Source of the DNA: Gottfriedia acidiceleris
Lineage (GTDB): Bacteria; Bacillota; Bacilli; Bacillales; Bacillaceae_G
DNA: 64,000 nucleotides
Direction: 5' to 3'
Assembly: GCF_002128425.1 (NCBI RefSeq)
Contig: NZ_NESS01000016.1
Span: 1-64,000 of the forward strand
Positions 1 to 8,685 of the stretch are shown here, piece by piece (positions within the stretch are counted from its first letter, which is position 1; every line of letters starts with the position of its first letter). The notes beneath the pieces are model-generated. The model saw only the letters and a list, made by a program, of their open reading frames with translations, did not search any database and had not been told where the DNA came from. The translations under genes were made by a program, and so were the position numbers.

Positions 1-82
1 GACGATCAGGTTGATAGGTCAGAGGTGGAAGCGTGGTGACACGTGGAGCTGACTGATACTAATCGGTCGAGGACTTAACTAA
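1..82 (+). rRNA. 23S ribosomal RNA, 3' end
   Basis: The window opens inside the conserved 3' end of 23S rRNA: the sarcin-ricin-distal tail ending in the typical CTAATCGGTCGAGGACTTAA. Only about the last 80 bases are present. The mature 3' end is approximate. A 5S gene and a tRNA cluster follow, as in Bacillus rrn operons. Confidence 0.93.
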
Positions 83-201
83 CAAGTTTGATAATGACAT
101 TATCTAGTTTTGAGGGTACAAAAATTATTATAAAAAACTTCGAAAAGTTATTGACTTTTAAATGAAGTTTGATATAATAATTAATGTCCTTAAGAAAATG
201 A

Positions 202-318
202 ATCAAGTGATGATAGCGAAGAGGTCACACCCGTTCCCATACCGAACACGGCAGTTAAGCTCTTCAGCGTCGATGGTAGTTGGGGGTTTCCCCCTGTGAG
301 AGTAGAACGTCGCTTGGT
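202..318 (+). rRNA. 5S ribosomal RNA
   Basis: The sequence contains the canonical Bacillus 5S core (GATAGCGAAGAGGTCACACC, CCGAACACGG, GATGGTAGTTGGGGG). The termini pair with each other (AATCAAGTG near 201-209 with CGCTTGGTT near 311-319), which sets the ends to within a few bases. Confidence 0.95.
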
Positions 319-328
319 TTATGATCAT

Positions 329-403
329 TCCGCAGTAGCTCAGTGGTAGAGCACTCGGCTGTTAACCGAGTGGTCGTAGGTTCGAACCCTACCTGCGGAG
401 CCA
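329..403 (+). tRNA. tRNA-Asn (GTT)
   Basis: Cloverleaf with acceptor stem TCCGCAG/CTGCGGA, anticodon loop CTGTTAA (anticodon GTT at 361-363), T-loop GGTTCGAACCC and an encoded CCA. It is the first gene of a nine-tRNA cluster after 5S. Confidence 0.96.
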
Positions 404-416
404 TTTTTAGCTTAAT

Positions 417-489
417 GCTTCCATAGCTCAGCAGGCAGAGTACTTCCATGGTAAGGAAGAGGTCACCGGTTCGAGCCCGGTTGGAAGCT
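417..489 (+). tRNA. tRNA-Thr (GGT)
   Basis: Acceptor stem GCTTCCA/TGGAAGC and anticodon loop ATGGTAA (GGT, Thr). The discriminator T is followed by TAG, so CCA is not encoded and must be added by the CCA-adding enzyme. Confidence 0.94.
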
Positions 490-505
490 TAGGGAAAGTT
501 GTACT

Positions 506-580
506 GGCCCGTTGGTCAAGTGGTTAAGACACCGCCCTTTCACGGCGGTAACACGGGTTCGAATCCCGTACGGGTCACCA
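506..580 (+). tRNA. tRNA-Glu (TTC)
   Basis: Acceptor stem GGCCCGT/ACGGGTC, anticodon TTC at 539-541 within loop CTTTCAC, and encoded CCA at 578-580. Confidence 0.96.
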
Positions 581-590
581 TTTATATTAC

Positions 591-666
591 GGAGGATTAG
601 CTCAGCTGGGAGAGCACCTGCCTTACAAGCAGGGGGTCGGCGGTTCGAGCCCGTCATCCTCCACCA
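591..666 (+). tRNA. tRNA-Val (TAC)
   Basis: Acceptor stem GGAGGAT/ATCCTCC, anticodon loop CTTACAA (TAC, Val), CCA encoded. Confidence 0.96.
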
Positions 667-684
667 TTTTATTTAATAAATACC

Positions 685-769
685 GGAGGGGTAGCGAAGT
701 GGCTAAACGCGGCGGACTGTAAATCCGCTCCCTGTGGGTTCGGCGGTTCGAATCCGTCCCCCTCCACCA
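685..769 (+). tRNA. tRNA-Tyr (GTA)
   Basis: Class II tRNA with a long variable arm. Acceptor stem GGAGGGG/CCCCTCC, anticodon GTA at 719-721, CCA encoded. Confidence 0.96.
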
Positions 770-777
770 TTTATTGT

Positions 778-852
778 TGGGCTATAGCCAAGCGGTAAGG
801 CAACGGATTTTGATTCCGTCATGCCCTGGTTCGAATCCAGGTAGCCCAGCCA
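778..852 (+). tRNA. tRNA-Gln (TTG)
   Basis: Acceptor stem TGGGCTA/TAGCCCA, anticodon loop TTTTGAT (TTG, Gln), CCA encoded. Confidence 0.95.
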
Positions 853-879
853 TTTTTTATTTAATCGTAATTTTATTAC

Positions 880-952
880 GAGCCATTAGCTCAGTAGGTA
901 GAGCATCTGACTTTTAATCAGAGGGTCGAAGGTTCGAATCCTTCATGGCTCA
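880..952 (+). tRNA. tRNA-Lys (TTT)
   Basis: Acceptor stem GAGCCAT/ATGGCTC, anticodon loop CTTTTAA (TTT, Lys). The discriminator A is followed by CTC, so CCA is not encoded. Confidence 0.95.
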
Positions 953-969
953 CTCTTTTTTTTTTATAT

Positions 970-1044
970 GCGGAAGTAGTTCAGTGGTAGAATACAACCT
1001 TGCCAAGGTTGGGGTCGCGGGTTCGAGCCCCGTCTTCCGCTCCA
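970..1044 (+). tRNA. tRNA-Gly (GCC)
   Basis: Acceptor stem GCGGAAG/CTTCCGC, anticodon loop TTGCCAA (GCC, Gly), CCA encoded. Confidence 0.96.
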
Positions 1045-1062
1045 TTCGCATATATAAATAGT

Positions 1063-1138
1063 GGGGCCTTAGCTCAGCTGGGAGAGCGCCTGCCTTGCAC
1101 GCAGGAGGTCAGCGGTTCGATCCCGCTAGGCTCCACCA
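1063..1138 (+). tRNA. tRNA-Ala (TGC)
   Basis: Acceptor stem GGGGCCT/AGGCTCC, anticodon TGC in loop CTTGCAC, CCA encoded. It is the last tRNA of the cluster; the operon terminator follows directly. Confidence 0.96.
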
Positions 1139-1153
1139 ATATACATAAAGTTA

Positions 1154-1182
1154 AACCTTAGTCATTTGACTAAGGTTTTTTG
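1154..1182 (+). terminator. rrn/tRNA operon terminator
   Basis: Perfect stem AACCTTAGTC/GACTAAGGTT followed by a T run, 16 bp after tRNA-Ala. Confidence 0.9.
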
Positions 1183-1250
1183 TTGTATATAATCATATGA
1201 TATAGCAAATCTAAAGTGCAAAATGCATATGTATACAAAAAAATGTCGAG

Positions 1251-1280
1251 TTGACCCATTTGTTTCAAAAGATTTAAACT
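1251..1280 (+). promoter_or_regulatory. candidate rocF promoter
   Basis: TTGACC (1251-1256), an 18-bp spacer and TAAACT (1275-1280), about 100 bp before rocF. It resembles a sigma-A promoter. No sigma-L (-24/-12) motif was recognised. Confidence 0.35.
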
Positions 1281-1378
1281 ATTAATATAATTAATAACTT
1301 TAACAGTCAAAAAATTATATTTTTTCAAAATCAAGTAAGCGTTTTCTTTAATGAATTCAGTCGATGGGGGAAATAAAA

Positions 1379-2278
1379 ATGTTAAAAGATATTTCAATTA
1401 TTGGAGTACCATTAGATTTAGGACAAACTAGACGTGGAGTAGATATGGGACCAAGTGCAATTAGATATGCACAATTACACGAACGTATTGAAAGAATGTC
1501 TTATCAAGTAGAAGATTTAGGCGATATTTTAGTAGAACGTACACCAGTTAAAGAAGATAATTCAGAACATAATTTAAAGAACTTAAAATCTGTAAAAGAA
1601 ACATGTGAAAAGCTTGCTGCTGAAGTGGATGAAGTTATTAAAAGAAATAGAATGCCATTAGTACTTGGCGGTGATCATAGTATTGCAATCGGTACATTAG
1701 CGGGTGTATCAAAACATTATAATAATCTTGGATTAATTTGGTTTGATGCTCATGGAGATTTAAATACTGCTGAAACATCTCCTTCTGGTAATATTCATGG
1801 TATGTCATTAGCTGTTTCTTTAGGTCATGGTCACGATTTATTAACAAAAATAGGTGGTTACTTCCCTAAGGTAAAACCAGAGAATGTAATCATTATTGGC
1901 GCTCGTGATCTTGATGAAGGCGAAAGAGCAATTATTAAAGAATTAGGAATTAAAGTTTATACAATGCATGAAATTGATAAATTAGGAATGACAAAAGTAA
2001 TGGAAGAAAGCATTGACCACTTGAAAGGGTGTGACGGTGTACACTTATCATTAGATCTTGATGGTCTAGATCCAATTCACGTTCCTGGAGTTGGTACACC
2101 TGTTCCTGGAGGAATCACTTATAGAGAAGGTCATTTAGCGATGGAAATGTTATCTGATGCTGATATTATTACTTCAATTGAATTCGTAGAAGTTAATCCA
2201 ATATTAGATGAAAGAAATAGAACAGCAATCGTAGCAGTCGCATTAATAGGCTCATTATTAGGTGAGAAGTTACTATAA
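1379..2278 (+). CDS. rocF: arginase
   Basis: Arginase hydrolyses L-arginine to ornithine and urea in the cytoplasm, feeding arginine catabolism. The 299 residues match the family's usual length. All Mn2+-binding motifs are visible: GGDHS (His100), DAHGDLNT (Asp123, His125, Asp127) and SLDLDGLDP (Asp226, Asp228); the substrate-binding SGNIHG is near 136. An upstream in-frame ATG at 1364 overlaps the Shine-Dalgarno GGGGG (1366-1370), so the ATG at 1379, eight bases beyond it, is the start. The gene is monocistronic: the tRNA terminator lies before it and a repeat plus terminator after it. In some bacilli rocF adjoins sigW; that gene is absent here. Confidence 0.95.
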   Translation: MLKDISIIGVPLDLGQTRRGVDMGPSAIRYAQLHERIERMSYQVEDLGDILVERTPVKEDNSEHNLKNLKSVKETCEKLAAEVDEVIKRNRMPLVLGGDHSIAIGTLAGVSKHYNNLGLIWFDAHGDLNTAETSPSGNIHGMSLAVSLGHGHDLLTKIGGYFPKVKPENVIIIGARDLDEGERAIIKELGIKVYTMHEIDKLGMTKVMEESIDHLKGCDGVHLSLDLDGLDPIHVPGVGTPVPGGITYREGHLAMEMLSDADIITSIEFVEVNPILDERNRTAIVAVALIGSLLGEKLL

Positions 2279-2415
2279 TTATTAAATAAAACTCACTGAA
2301 GTAGAATTAAGATACGTAGTCAATGTTCGAGCAAAATATCGAATATAAATTGTTAAATAAGGCTGTTATGAATAAGTATATGGTTATCTAAGCTATGAAA
2401 ACATCCTTTTAAAGT

Positions 2416-2536
2416 TGGTTGGAACTAAAGGGGTGCTCGACTCATGGGATTAGCGGGAAGGCTGAAACCCCGCAGGAACGAAGAGGCTAAGGTCTTGCCC
2501 CGTTGAAAGCGAGCACCCTGTAATGAAAATCAACAA
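2416..2536 (+). repeat. Bacillales-type dispersed intergenic repeat
   Basis: A GC-richer, foldable block in AT-rich intergenic DNA. It contains GGTGCTCGACTCATGGGA, GGCTGAAACCCCGCAGG and GAAAGCGAGCACCCTG and ends in GAAAATCAACA. GGTGCTCG near 2432 can pair with CGAGCACC near 2510. From memory it resembles the widespread Bacillus/Geobacillus intergenic element with CCCCGCAGG...GCGGAAAGCGAGCAxCCTG...GAAATCAAC, here diverged. No open reading frame is supported in 2279-2856. Confidence 0.6.
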
Positions 2537-2571
2537 GACATTACGTATTTAATAGGAAAACTTCTTTTATC

Positions 2572-2605
2572 AAAAAGCTGGCATCTGCTAGCTTTTTTTG
2601 TTTTT
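2572..2605 (+). terminator. rho-independent terminator after the repeat
   Basis: Stem AAAGCTGGC/GCTAGCTTT (one G-T wobble) with loop ATCT, followed by a T tract. It would end transcripts from rocF or the repeat. Confidence 0.75.
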
Positions 2606-2804
2606 AACCTAATAATTAAAAACTCTGGGAAATTGTCCTTTATAAACCACTAAAAAATTAAATAAAAAATTCCTTGTTATTCTCCTTCGAATTTATTGAA
2701 CCAATATATATAAATACTGTAATTTTGTTTAATATAACTAAAATAGTCGTTAAAGTATTGTTAACATATTTAACAACTCACAAATTTTGTGTATTGAAAA
2801 AATA

Positions 2805-2813
2805 TGGTATAAT
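2805..2813 (+). promoter_or_regulatory. extended -10 promoter of cdaA operon
   Basis: TGG-TATAAT forms an extended -10 box (TGn-TATAAT) about 40 bp before cdaA. The -35 match is weak (TTTTGT, 17 bp upstream), which an extended -10 can compensate for. Confidence 0.6.
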
Positions 2814-2856
2814 ACTCAAGATACAGTTTTATTCTATAGAATTTGGAGGGTAAAAG

Positions 2857-3675
2857 ATGCCTTCTTTACATATAAATTTTTTACAGTATTTACAAAATGG
2901 ATTAGACATACTTATAGTTTGGTTTGTTATTTATAGATTAATTATCATTATTCAAGGGACGAAGGCTGTCCAACTCTTAAAAGGTGTAACAATCATTATT
3001 GTTGTAAAGGTATTAAGTAGCCTATTTGGCCTGCATACTTTACAATTTTTAATGGATCAAGCATTAACATGGGGATTCTTGGCGGTTATTATTATCTTTC
3101 AACCAGAATTAAGGAGAGCACTAGAACAGCTTGGACGTGGTCGCTTCTTCTCTAGAACGACAGGAAATGGGATTAACGACCGAAATGATATTGTTGAGAA
3201 CATTGCAAAAGCCACTGAATACATGGCTAAACGAAGAATAGGTGCACTTATTTCTTTCGAGAGACAAACAGGTATGGGTGACTATATAGAGTCTGGTATT
3301 CGAATGAATGCTAATTTATCATCAGAATTATTGATTAATATCTTTATACCGAATACACCTCTACATGACGGAGCGGTAATTATACAAGGTGAAAAGATTA
3401 CAGCAGCAGCCTGTTATTTACCTTTGTCTGAGAGTGCGTTTATTTCAAAGGAACTAGGAACGAGACATAGAGCTGCAGTTGGTATCAGTGAGGTTACTGA
3501 CAGTATTACGATTGTAGTTTCCGAGGAAACAGGTGCAGTTTCAGTAGCAAGGAATGGAAATCTATACAGAGAATTATCAAAAGACGAACTTGTAAATTTA
3601 TTAAATTCTGAACTAAAATCACCAGAAGAGTCCACTACATCTAAATGGAATTGGAAGGTGAAGCGTAATGGATAA
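2857..3675 (+). CDS. cdaA: diadenylate cyclase CdaA
   Basis: CdaA makes cyclic di-AMP from two ATP at the membrane and regulates potassium and cell-wall homeostasis. The 272-residue protein has three N-terminal hydrophobic segments (roughly 16-32, 40-56, 70-82) and a DAC/DisA_N catalytic domain with the signature DGA (171-173) and RHR (203-205). A GGAGG Shine-Dalgarno precedes the ATG. It overlaps cdaR by 8 bp and heads the conserved cdaA-cdaR-glmM operon, which couples c-di-AMP synthesis to amino-sugar precursor synthesis. Length and motif order are typical of Bacillus CdaA (YbbP). Confidence 0.96.
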   Translation: MPSLHINFLQYLQNGLDILIVWFVIYRLIIIIQGTKAVQLLKGVTIIIVVKVLSSLFGLHTLQFLMDQALTWGFLAVIIIFQPELRRALEQLGRGRFFSRTTGNGINDRNDIVENIAKATEYMAKRRIGALISFERQTGMGDYIESGIRMNANLSSELLINIFIPNTPLHDGAVIIQGEKITAAACYLPLSESAFISKELGTRHRAAVGISEVTDSITIVVSEETGAVSVARNGNLYRELSKDELVNLLNSELKSPEESTTSKWNWKVKRNG

Positions 3676-4957
3676 TTTTATGGATAATCGTTGGATATTA
3701 AGAGGAATCGCTTTATTAGTAACATTATTACTGTTTATGTCTGTCAATCTAGTTCCACAATCAAGTACATCGGGATTAGGAGATATTCCGTTTGTTAAAA
3801 ATAAAGAATTAGTAAAAGAAGTACCAGTAACACCTATTTATGATCAGCACAATCTAATTGTAACTGGAATTCCAAAAAATGTTTCAGTGCAATTAGATGG
3901 ACCTAATAGTATTGTAAAAACTGCTGAAATGAAAAAAGATTTTGAAGTTTATTTGGATTTAACTTCTTATGCTTTAGGTACATATGAAGTTCCTTTAAAA
4001 ATTAGAAATATATCAGATAAAATAAAAGCAACTATTAAACCAAGAACAGTTAGAGTAACAATTAAAGAAAAAATTGAAAAAGACGTTTCAGTTAAAGTTG
4101 TTTATCTAAACGAAAAAAAGATTAAACATGGCTATAAAGCAGAGAATGCAATAGTTAAACCAGGTTCGATCAAAATAGTGGGATCAACAGACGAAGTGTC
4201 GCAAGTGGCATATGCGAGTGTTGGTGTGGATGTTACTGATGCGAATCAAACATTTAGCCAAGTGTTACCTGTTAAATTATACAATAAAAAAGGTGTTCAA
4301 CTTCCGTTTACTACAAGTCCAAGAAAAGTTGAAGTAACTGTCCCCATTGTTTCAGAAAGTGCCAGCTTCCCGATTAAGTTAGTGCAAACCGGAACACTTA
4401 AAGATGGTTTAAAACTAAATAGTCTCGCTAGTAAAGTTGATTCAGTGAGAATTTATGCATCTAAAGATTGGTTGGACAAGTTTAGTGGACCTATAGAAGT
4501 GCCAGTCGACATATCTTCATTTGATCAAAGTGGTACATATGAAGTAAATGTACCTACTCCTAATGGTGCATTTAGAGTTGATACAAGCACGATTAATGTA
4601 GACGTTAATTTTGATGAAGAAATGGAAAAGAAATTTAGTAATATCCCTATTAATTTAGTAGGTGAAAATAATCAATTTGAATATAAGTTTACTAAGCCTC
4701 CTACAGGAAAAGTAGTAGTTACTGCTAAAGGATTTAAGGAAGACTTGGATGCGATTAATCTAAGCGATTTAAATATTACAGCAAAAGTTAATGGACTAGA
4801 TCCAGGAACTAGAGATGTAGCGCTTACTATTACTGGCCCAAAAGGGGTTATATATAGTTTAGATGTTGATACAATAACGATTGAAATTACTGATAAAAAA
4901 TCTGCTCAAACGGATGAAAATGAGAATTCAGGCGATGTAGGACAGTCATCGAATTAG
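3668..4957 (+). CDS. cdaR: CdaA regulatory protein CdaR (YbbR-domain)
   Basis: CdaR is a membrane-anchored regulator of CdaA. The 429-residue protein has one N-terminal membrane segment (about 9-28) and then a long extracytoplasmic part built from YbbR-type beta repeats (recurring P-x-x-V-x-V and D-x-S/T patterns), ending in an acidic tail. The ATG at 3668 has a good AAGGTGA Shine-Dalgarno inside the end of cdaA, and the genes overlap by 8 bp, implying translational coupling. glmM starts 13 bp downstream. Confidence 0.94.
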   Translation: MDNFMDNRWILRGIALLVTLLLFMSVNLVPQSSTSGLGDIPFVKNKELVKEVPVTPIYDQHNLIVTGIPKNVSVQLDGPNSIVKTAEMKKDFEVYLDLTSYALGTYEVPLKIRNISDKIKATIKPRTVRVTIKEKIEKDVSVKVVYLNEKKIKHGYKAENAIVKPGSIKIVGSTDEVSQVAYASVGVDVTDANQTFSQVLPVKLYNKKGVQLPFTTSPRKVEVTVPIVSESASFPIKLVQTGTLKDGLKLNSLASKVDSVRIYASKDWLDKFSGPIEVPVDISSFDQSGTYEVNVPTPNGAFRVDTSTINVDVNFDEEMEKKFSNIPINLVGENNQFEYKFTKPPTGKVVVTAKGFKEDLDAINLSDLNITAKVNGLDPGTRDVALTITGPKGVIYSLDVDTITIEITDKKSAQTDENENSGDVGQSSN

Positions 4958-4970
4958 AAGGAGAGTTAAA

Positions 4971-6314
4971 ATGGGTAAATATTTTGGTACTGATGGTGTA
5001 CGAGGAGTTGCAAATAAAGAGTTAACTCCTGAATTAGCATATAAGATTGGACGCTGCGGCGGCTATGTATTAACAAAAAATAATGTCAAACCTAAAATCA
5101 TTGTTGGGCGTGATACACGTGTATCAGGACATATGCTTGAAGGAGCACTAGTTGCAGGATTATTATCAATTGGTGCTGAAGTTATGAGATTAGGGGTTAT
5201 CTCTACTCCAGGTGTTGCCTATTTAACAAAAGCACTTGGGGCACAAGCTGGTGTTATGATTTCTGCTTCGCATAATCCTGTTGCAGATAATGGTATTAAG
5301 TTTTTTGGTCCAGACGGTTTTAAATTATTGGATGAGCAAGAAGATGAAATTGAAGAACTAATGGATGCAGAAGTTGATCGTCTACCAAGACCAACTGGAA
5401 ATGATTTATGTCAAGTTAGTGATTACTTTGAAGGTGGTCAAAAATACTTACAATTCCTTAAAAATACAATTGATGAAGATTTCTCTGGCCTATTAGTTGC
5501 TTTAGATTGTGCACACGGTGCCACTTCTTCCTTAGCGCCATATTTATTTGCAGATTTAGAAGCGGATATAGTTACAATGGGGACAAACCCTAATGGATTT
5601 AATATAAATGATGGTGTAGGTTCTACACATCCTGAAGCATTAGCAGCTCTTGTAAAGGAAAAAGGTGCTGATATCGGTTTATCATTTGACGGAGATGGCG
5701 ATCGTCTAATTGCAATCGATGAAAATGGTGAAATCGTTGATGGTGACCAAATAATGTATATTTGTGCAAAATATTTAAATGAAAAAGGTCGCCTAAAACA
5801 AAATACAATCGTATCAACTGTTATGAGTAACTTAGGCTTCTACAAAGCGGTAGAAACGAATGGGATGAAAAGTGCAGTTACAGGTGTTGGAGACCGTTAT
5901 GTAATGGAAGAGATGAGAAAGAATGGTTTCAATCTTGGCGGTGAGCAATCTGGACACATCATCTTTTTAGATCATATTACGACTGGTGATGGTATGTTAA
6001 GTGCGATTCAGCTCGTGAGTATTGTAAAAGAAACAGGTAAAACTTTATCTCAATTAGCTGGAGAAATGAAAAAGTATCCGCAATTATTAATTAATGTTCG
6101 TGTTACAGATAAAAATGAAGCACTTAATAACGAACGCATTAAAGCAACCATTTCAGAGGTAGAAGATGAAATGAACGGCAATGGCCGTATTTTAGTTCGT
6201 CCTTCTGGTACTGAGCCACTTATTCGTGTAATGGCTGAGGCTCCTTCTGAGGCAGAATGTAAACAATATGTAGAACGTATTGTTGCTGTTGTCAAAGAAG
6301 AAGTTGGAGAATAA
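4971..6314 (+). CDS. glmM: phosphoglucosamine mutase
   Basis: GlmM converts glucosamine-6-phosphate to glucosamine-1-phosphate, the step between GlmS and UDP-GlcNAc synthesis. The 447-residue protein carries the phosphoserine loop TISASHNP-like motif (Ser100), the Mg2+ loop DGDGDR and the C-terminal phosphate-binding [11 protein letters not shown]. Length and motifs are standard. The start follows GAAGGAGAG. It is the last gene of the cdaA-cdaR-glmM operon; a terminator follows. GlmM is also known to bind and inhibit CdaA in several Firmicutes. Confidence 0.97.
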   Translation: MGKYFGTDGVRGVANKELTPELAYKIGRCGGYVLTKNNVKPKIIVGRDTRVSGHMLEGALVAGLLSIGAEVMRLGVISTPGVAYLTKALGAQAGVMISASHNPVADNGIKFFGPDGFKLLDEQEDEIEELMDAEVDRLPRPTGNDLCQVSDYFEGGQKYLQFLKNTIDEDFSGLLVALDCAHGATSSLAPYLFADLEADIVTMGTNPNGFNINDGVGSTHPEALAALVKEKGADIGLSFDGDGDRLIAIDENGEIVDGDQIMYICAKYLNEKGRLKQNTIVSTVMSNLGFYKAVETNGMKSAVTGVGDRYVMEEMRKNGFNLGGEQSGHIIFLDHITTGDGMLSAIQLVSIVKETGKTLSQLAGEMKKYPQLLINVRVTDKNEALNNERIKATISEVEDEMNGNGRILVRPSGTEPLIRVMAEAPSEAECKQYVERIVAVVKEEVGE

Positions 6315-6324
6315 TATAAATTAA

Positions 6325-6374
6325 AAAAATATGCATTGATGAGCACTTTTGTGTAAGTCTATGCATATTTTTGT
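6325..6374 (+). terminator. terminator after glmM
   Basis: Stem AAAAATATGCAT (6325-6336) with ATGCATATTTTT (6361-6372), a 24-base loop, and a T tail. Confidence 0.7.
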
Positions 6375-6414
6375 TATATACAGCTATTCTATAATTTTTT
6401 TCAACATATTTTTG

Positions 6415-6444
6415 TTGACCATTTTAAACACAGTATAGTATAGT
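6415..6444 (+). promoter_or_regulatory. candidate glmS promoter
   Basis: TTGACC (6415-6420), an 18-bp spacer and TATAGT (6439-6444), about 55 bp upstream of the ribozyme core. This suits a glmS transcript that begins shortly before the cleavage site. Confidence 0.6.
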
Positions 6445-6498
6445 TGTTTTATTGTTTTCCTAACAAGGAAGGAGTATAGAAATAATAAAGTATTAAAA

Positions 6499-6657
6499 AA
6501 GCGCCAGAACTACACTAGACGTGAATGTGTAGTTGACGAGGTGGAGTTTTATCGAAGTTTCGGCGGATGACTCCCGGTTGCTGTATCACAACCGAAATTA
6601 TTTATGTAAAACACATGGGTGACTGTGTGCACAAACGTAAATAATCTGATACACCGT
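6499..6657 (+). ncRNA. glmS ribozyme (glucosamine-6-phosphate-activated)
   Basis: Matches the glmS ribozyme architecture. AAGCGCCAGAAC at the 5' end puts the self-cleavage site between 6500 and 6501. P2 follows, then TTGACGAGG...GGAGTTTTATCGAA...TTCGGCGGATGACTCCCGG (the catalytic core), the P3/P3.1 hairpin GGTTGCTGTATCACAACC, and P4 with CATGGGTGAC closed by ATTATTT.../...AAATAAT. Glucosamine-6-phosphate acts as cofactor; cleavage exposes the mRNA to RNase J and lowers GlmS. Ends are approximate. Confidence 0.95.
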
Positions 6658-6696
6658 TTAAAACAAATAAAAGAACTCGCTATATGAGCGGAATAT

Positions 6697-6848
6697 GAAA
6701 GGTAGGTGGATATTGCTTGTAAGTCCTCTACCATTATTAAACATGACGAGGGAATAGAAAATTAAATAGTTAAACGGTTAGGAAAACAGCGTTCCATTCC
6801 TATACATTTTGTATGTCTTGTTTTAGGACTTACTAAGCAATAGTAATT
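6697..6848 (+). promoter_or_regulatory. glmS leader: distant Shine-Dalgarno and long-range stem
   Basis: glmS has no usable Shine-Dalgarno just before its ATG. A near-complete anti-SD match (GAAAGGTAGGTGGA, 6697-6710) lies about 140 nt upstream. Directly after it, TATTGCTTGTAAGTCCT (6711-6727) is complementary to AGGACTTACTAAGCAATA (6825-6842), giving 17 bp with a single bulged A. Folding this stem would place the Shine-Dalgarno six bases from the ATG. An alternative hairpin, GGTAGGTGGA (6701-6710) with TCCTCTACC (6724-6732), would hide the Shine-Dalgarno and competes with the long stem for 6724-6727. The stem ends at TA dinucleotides, so an inserted MITE is an alternative origin. Confidence 0.6.
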
Positions 6849-8651
6849 ATGTGTGGAATCGTTGGATATATTGGAAATGATAATGCGAAAGAAATTTTAT
6901 TAAAAGGTTTAGAGAAATTAGAGTATCGTGGTTACGATTCTGCTGGGATTTCTCTTTTAACTGACAATGGTGTAGAAGTTTATAAAGAAAAAGGTAGAAT
7001 TGCAGTATTACGCAAATCAATCCCTACAAAAGCGGACGGAAACGTTGGAATTGGTCATACTAGATGGGCAACACATGGTGCTCCAAGTAAACGTAATGCG
7101 CATCCTCACCAAAGCTCTACTGAACGTTTTACACTTGTTCATAACGGCGTTATCGAGAACGATGTACAATTAAAAAACGATTATTTAAATAACATTGAAT
7201 TTACAAGTGATACAGATACTGAAGTAATTGTTCAGTTAGTTGAACGTCATATTAAAAATGGTTTATCTGTTCTTGATGCTTTTAGAGAAACACTAAAGCT
7301 TCTTAAAGGTTCTTATGCAATTGCATTATTAGATAAACAAAATGATGATGTAATTTATGTAGCAAAAAACAAAAGCCCATTACTTGTTGGTGTTGGTGAA
7401 GAATTTAATGTTATTGCATCTGATGCGATGGCAATGTTACAAATTACGGATCAATTTATTGAATTAATGGATAAAGAGGTTATTTTAGTTACTAAGGATC
7501 ATGTTCAATTAATGGATCTTAACGGAAATATTAAAGAACGTTCTCCATATACTGCGGAAATTGATGCTAGCGACATCGAAAAGGGAACTTACCCTCATTT
7601 CATGTTAAAAGAGACAGATGAGCAACCTTTAGTAATCCGTAATATTATCCAAAAGTACCAAGATGAAAACGGCGAGCTTGTAATCGACGCTGAAATTAAA
7701 GCAGCTTTAGCAGAAGCTGACAGATTATATATTGTTGCTTGTGGAACTAGTTATCATGCTGGTCTTGTTGGAAAACAATTTATTGAAAAAATGGCGGGAG
7801 TTCCTGTAGAAGTACATGTTGCAAGTGAATTCTCTTACAATATGCCATTGCTATCAGAAAAACCATTATTCATTTATATTTCACAAAGTGGTGAAACTGC
7901 TGATAGTAGAGCATGTCTAGTACAAACAAATAAATTAGGTCACAAAGCAATTACACTTACAAACGTGCCAGGATCAACATTATCACGTGAGGCTGATTTC
8001 ACTCTTCCTTTACACGCAGGTCCTGAAATCGCTGTTGCATCAACGAAAGCTTACACTGCACAATTAGCAGTACTTGCAATTGTTGCAAATGCTCTTGCAA
8101 AAGAAAAAGGAAAAACAGTTAACTTTAACCTAGTTAAAGAACTTGGAATTGTAGCAAATGCAATGGAATCAATTACAAACCAAAAAGAAGAGTTTGAAAA
8201 AATTGCTACAGAATATTTAGCTACAACACGTAATGCATTCTTCATCGGTCGTAACGTAGATTACTTCGTTTGCTTAGAAGGCGCATTAAAACTAAAAGAA
8301 ATTTCTTACATCCAAGCAGAAGGATTTGCTGGTGGAGAATTAAAACACGGAACAATTGCTTTAATCGAAGAAGGGACTCCAATCTTCGCATTAGCAACAC
8401 AAGAATCAGTAAACTTAAACATTCGTGGAAATGTAAAAGAGGTTGTGGCTCGTGGAGCTAACCCTTGTATCATTTCAATGGAAGGATTAAACATGGAAGG
8501 CGATCGCTTCATTTTACCAAGAGTACAAGAAGAATTATCTCCAATCCTTTCAGTAGTACCATTACAATTAATTTCTTACTATGCTGCTTTACATCGTGGT
8601 TGTGATGTTGATAAACCTCGTAATCTTGCAAAATCAGTTACAGTTGAATAA
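6849..8651 (+). CDS. glmS: glutamine-fructose-6-phosphate aminotransferase
   Basis: GlmS makes glucosamine-6-phosphate from fructose-6-phosphate and glutamine, the committed step of amino-sugar synthesis. The 600-residue protein starts MCGIVGYIG, so Cys2 becomes the N-terminal nucleophile after Met removal. An N-terminal glutaminase domain (about 1-220, with HTRWATHG and DTEVI) is followed by two SIS isomerase domains ([12 protein letters not shown]; the C-terminal EGALKLKE and GGELKHG) and the conserved end [12 protein letters not shown]. The start is fixed by the invariant MCGIVG; the leader before it is unusual. Its 3' end is the attTn7-type recognition site for TnsD, and a Tn7-like element begins 34 bp after the stop codon. 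Confidence 0.98.
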   Translation: MCGIVGYIGNDNAKEILLKGLEKLEYRGYDSAGISLLTDNGVEVYKEKGRIAVLRKSIPTKADGNVGIGHTRWATHGAPSKRNAHPHQSSTERFTLVHNGVIENDVQLKNDYLNNIEFTSDTDTEVIVQLVERHIKNGLSVLDAFRETLKLLKGSYAIALLDKQNDDVIYVAKNKSPLLVGVGEEFNVIASDAMAMLQITDQFIELMDKEVILVTKDHVQLMDLNGNIKERSPYTAEIDASDIEKGTYPHFMLKETDEQPLVIRNIIQKYQDENGELVIDAEIKAALAEADRLYIVACGTSYHAGLVGKQFIEKMAGVPVEVHVASEFSYNMPLLSEKPLFIYISQSGETADSRACLVQTNKLGHKAITLTNVPGSTLSREADFTLPLHAGPEIAVASTKAYTAQLAVLAIVANALAKEKGKTVNFNLVKELGIVANAMESITNQKEEFEKIATEYLATTRNAFFIGRNVDYFVCLEGALKLKEISYIQAEGFAGGELKHGTIALIEEGTPIFALATQESVNLNIRGNVKEVVARGANPCIISMEGLNMEGDRFILPRVQEELSPILSVVPLQLISYYAALHRGCDVDKPRNLAKSVTVE

Positions 8652-8680
8652 TCAAATTAGTAATCTTACAGTTTAAAAGA

Positions 8681-8685
8681 AAAGA
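8681..8685 (+). repeat. target-site duplication AAAGA, glmS-proximal copy
   Basis: AAAGA directly precedes the transposon terminus TGTTTAAG at 8686 and recurs immediately after the other terminus (35598-35602). Tn7-family elements generate 5-bp duplications. It lies 30-34 bp after the glmS stop, close to the Tn7 insertion distance. Confidence 0.9.

Noticed and set aside
264-657. Minus-strand open frames across 5S and tRNA genes
   Set aside because: They are antisense to structural RNA genes; such spurious proteins are common in annotations.
1170-1397. Minus-strand 75-codon frame before rocF
   Set aside because: No Shine-Dalgarno, low-complexity hydrophobic sequence, and it overlaps the rocF start and the tRNA terminator.
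6728-6824. Group I or group II intron between glmS ribozyme and gene
   Set aside because: Under 150 nt with none of the intron core helices; a hairpin or MITE fits better.
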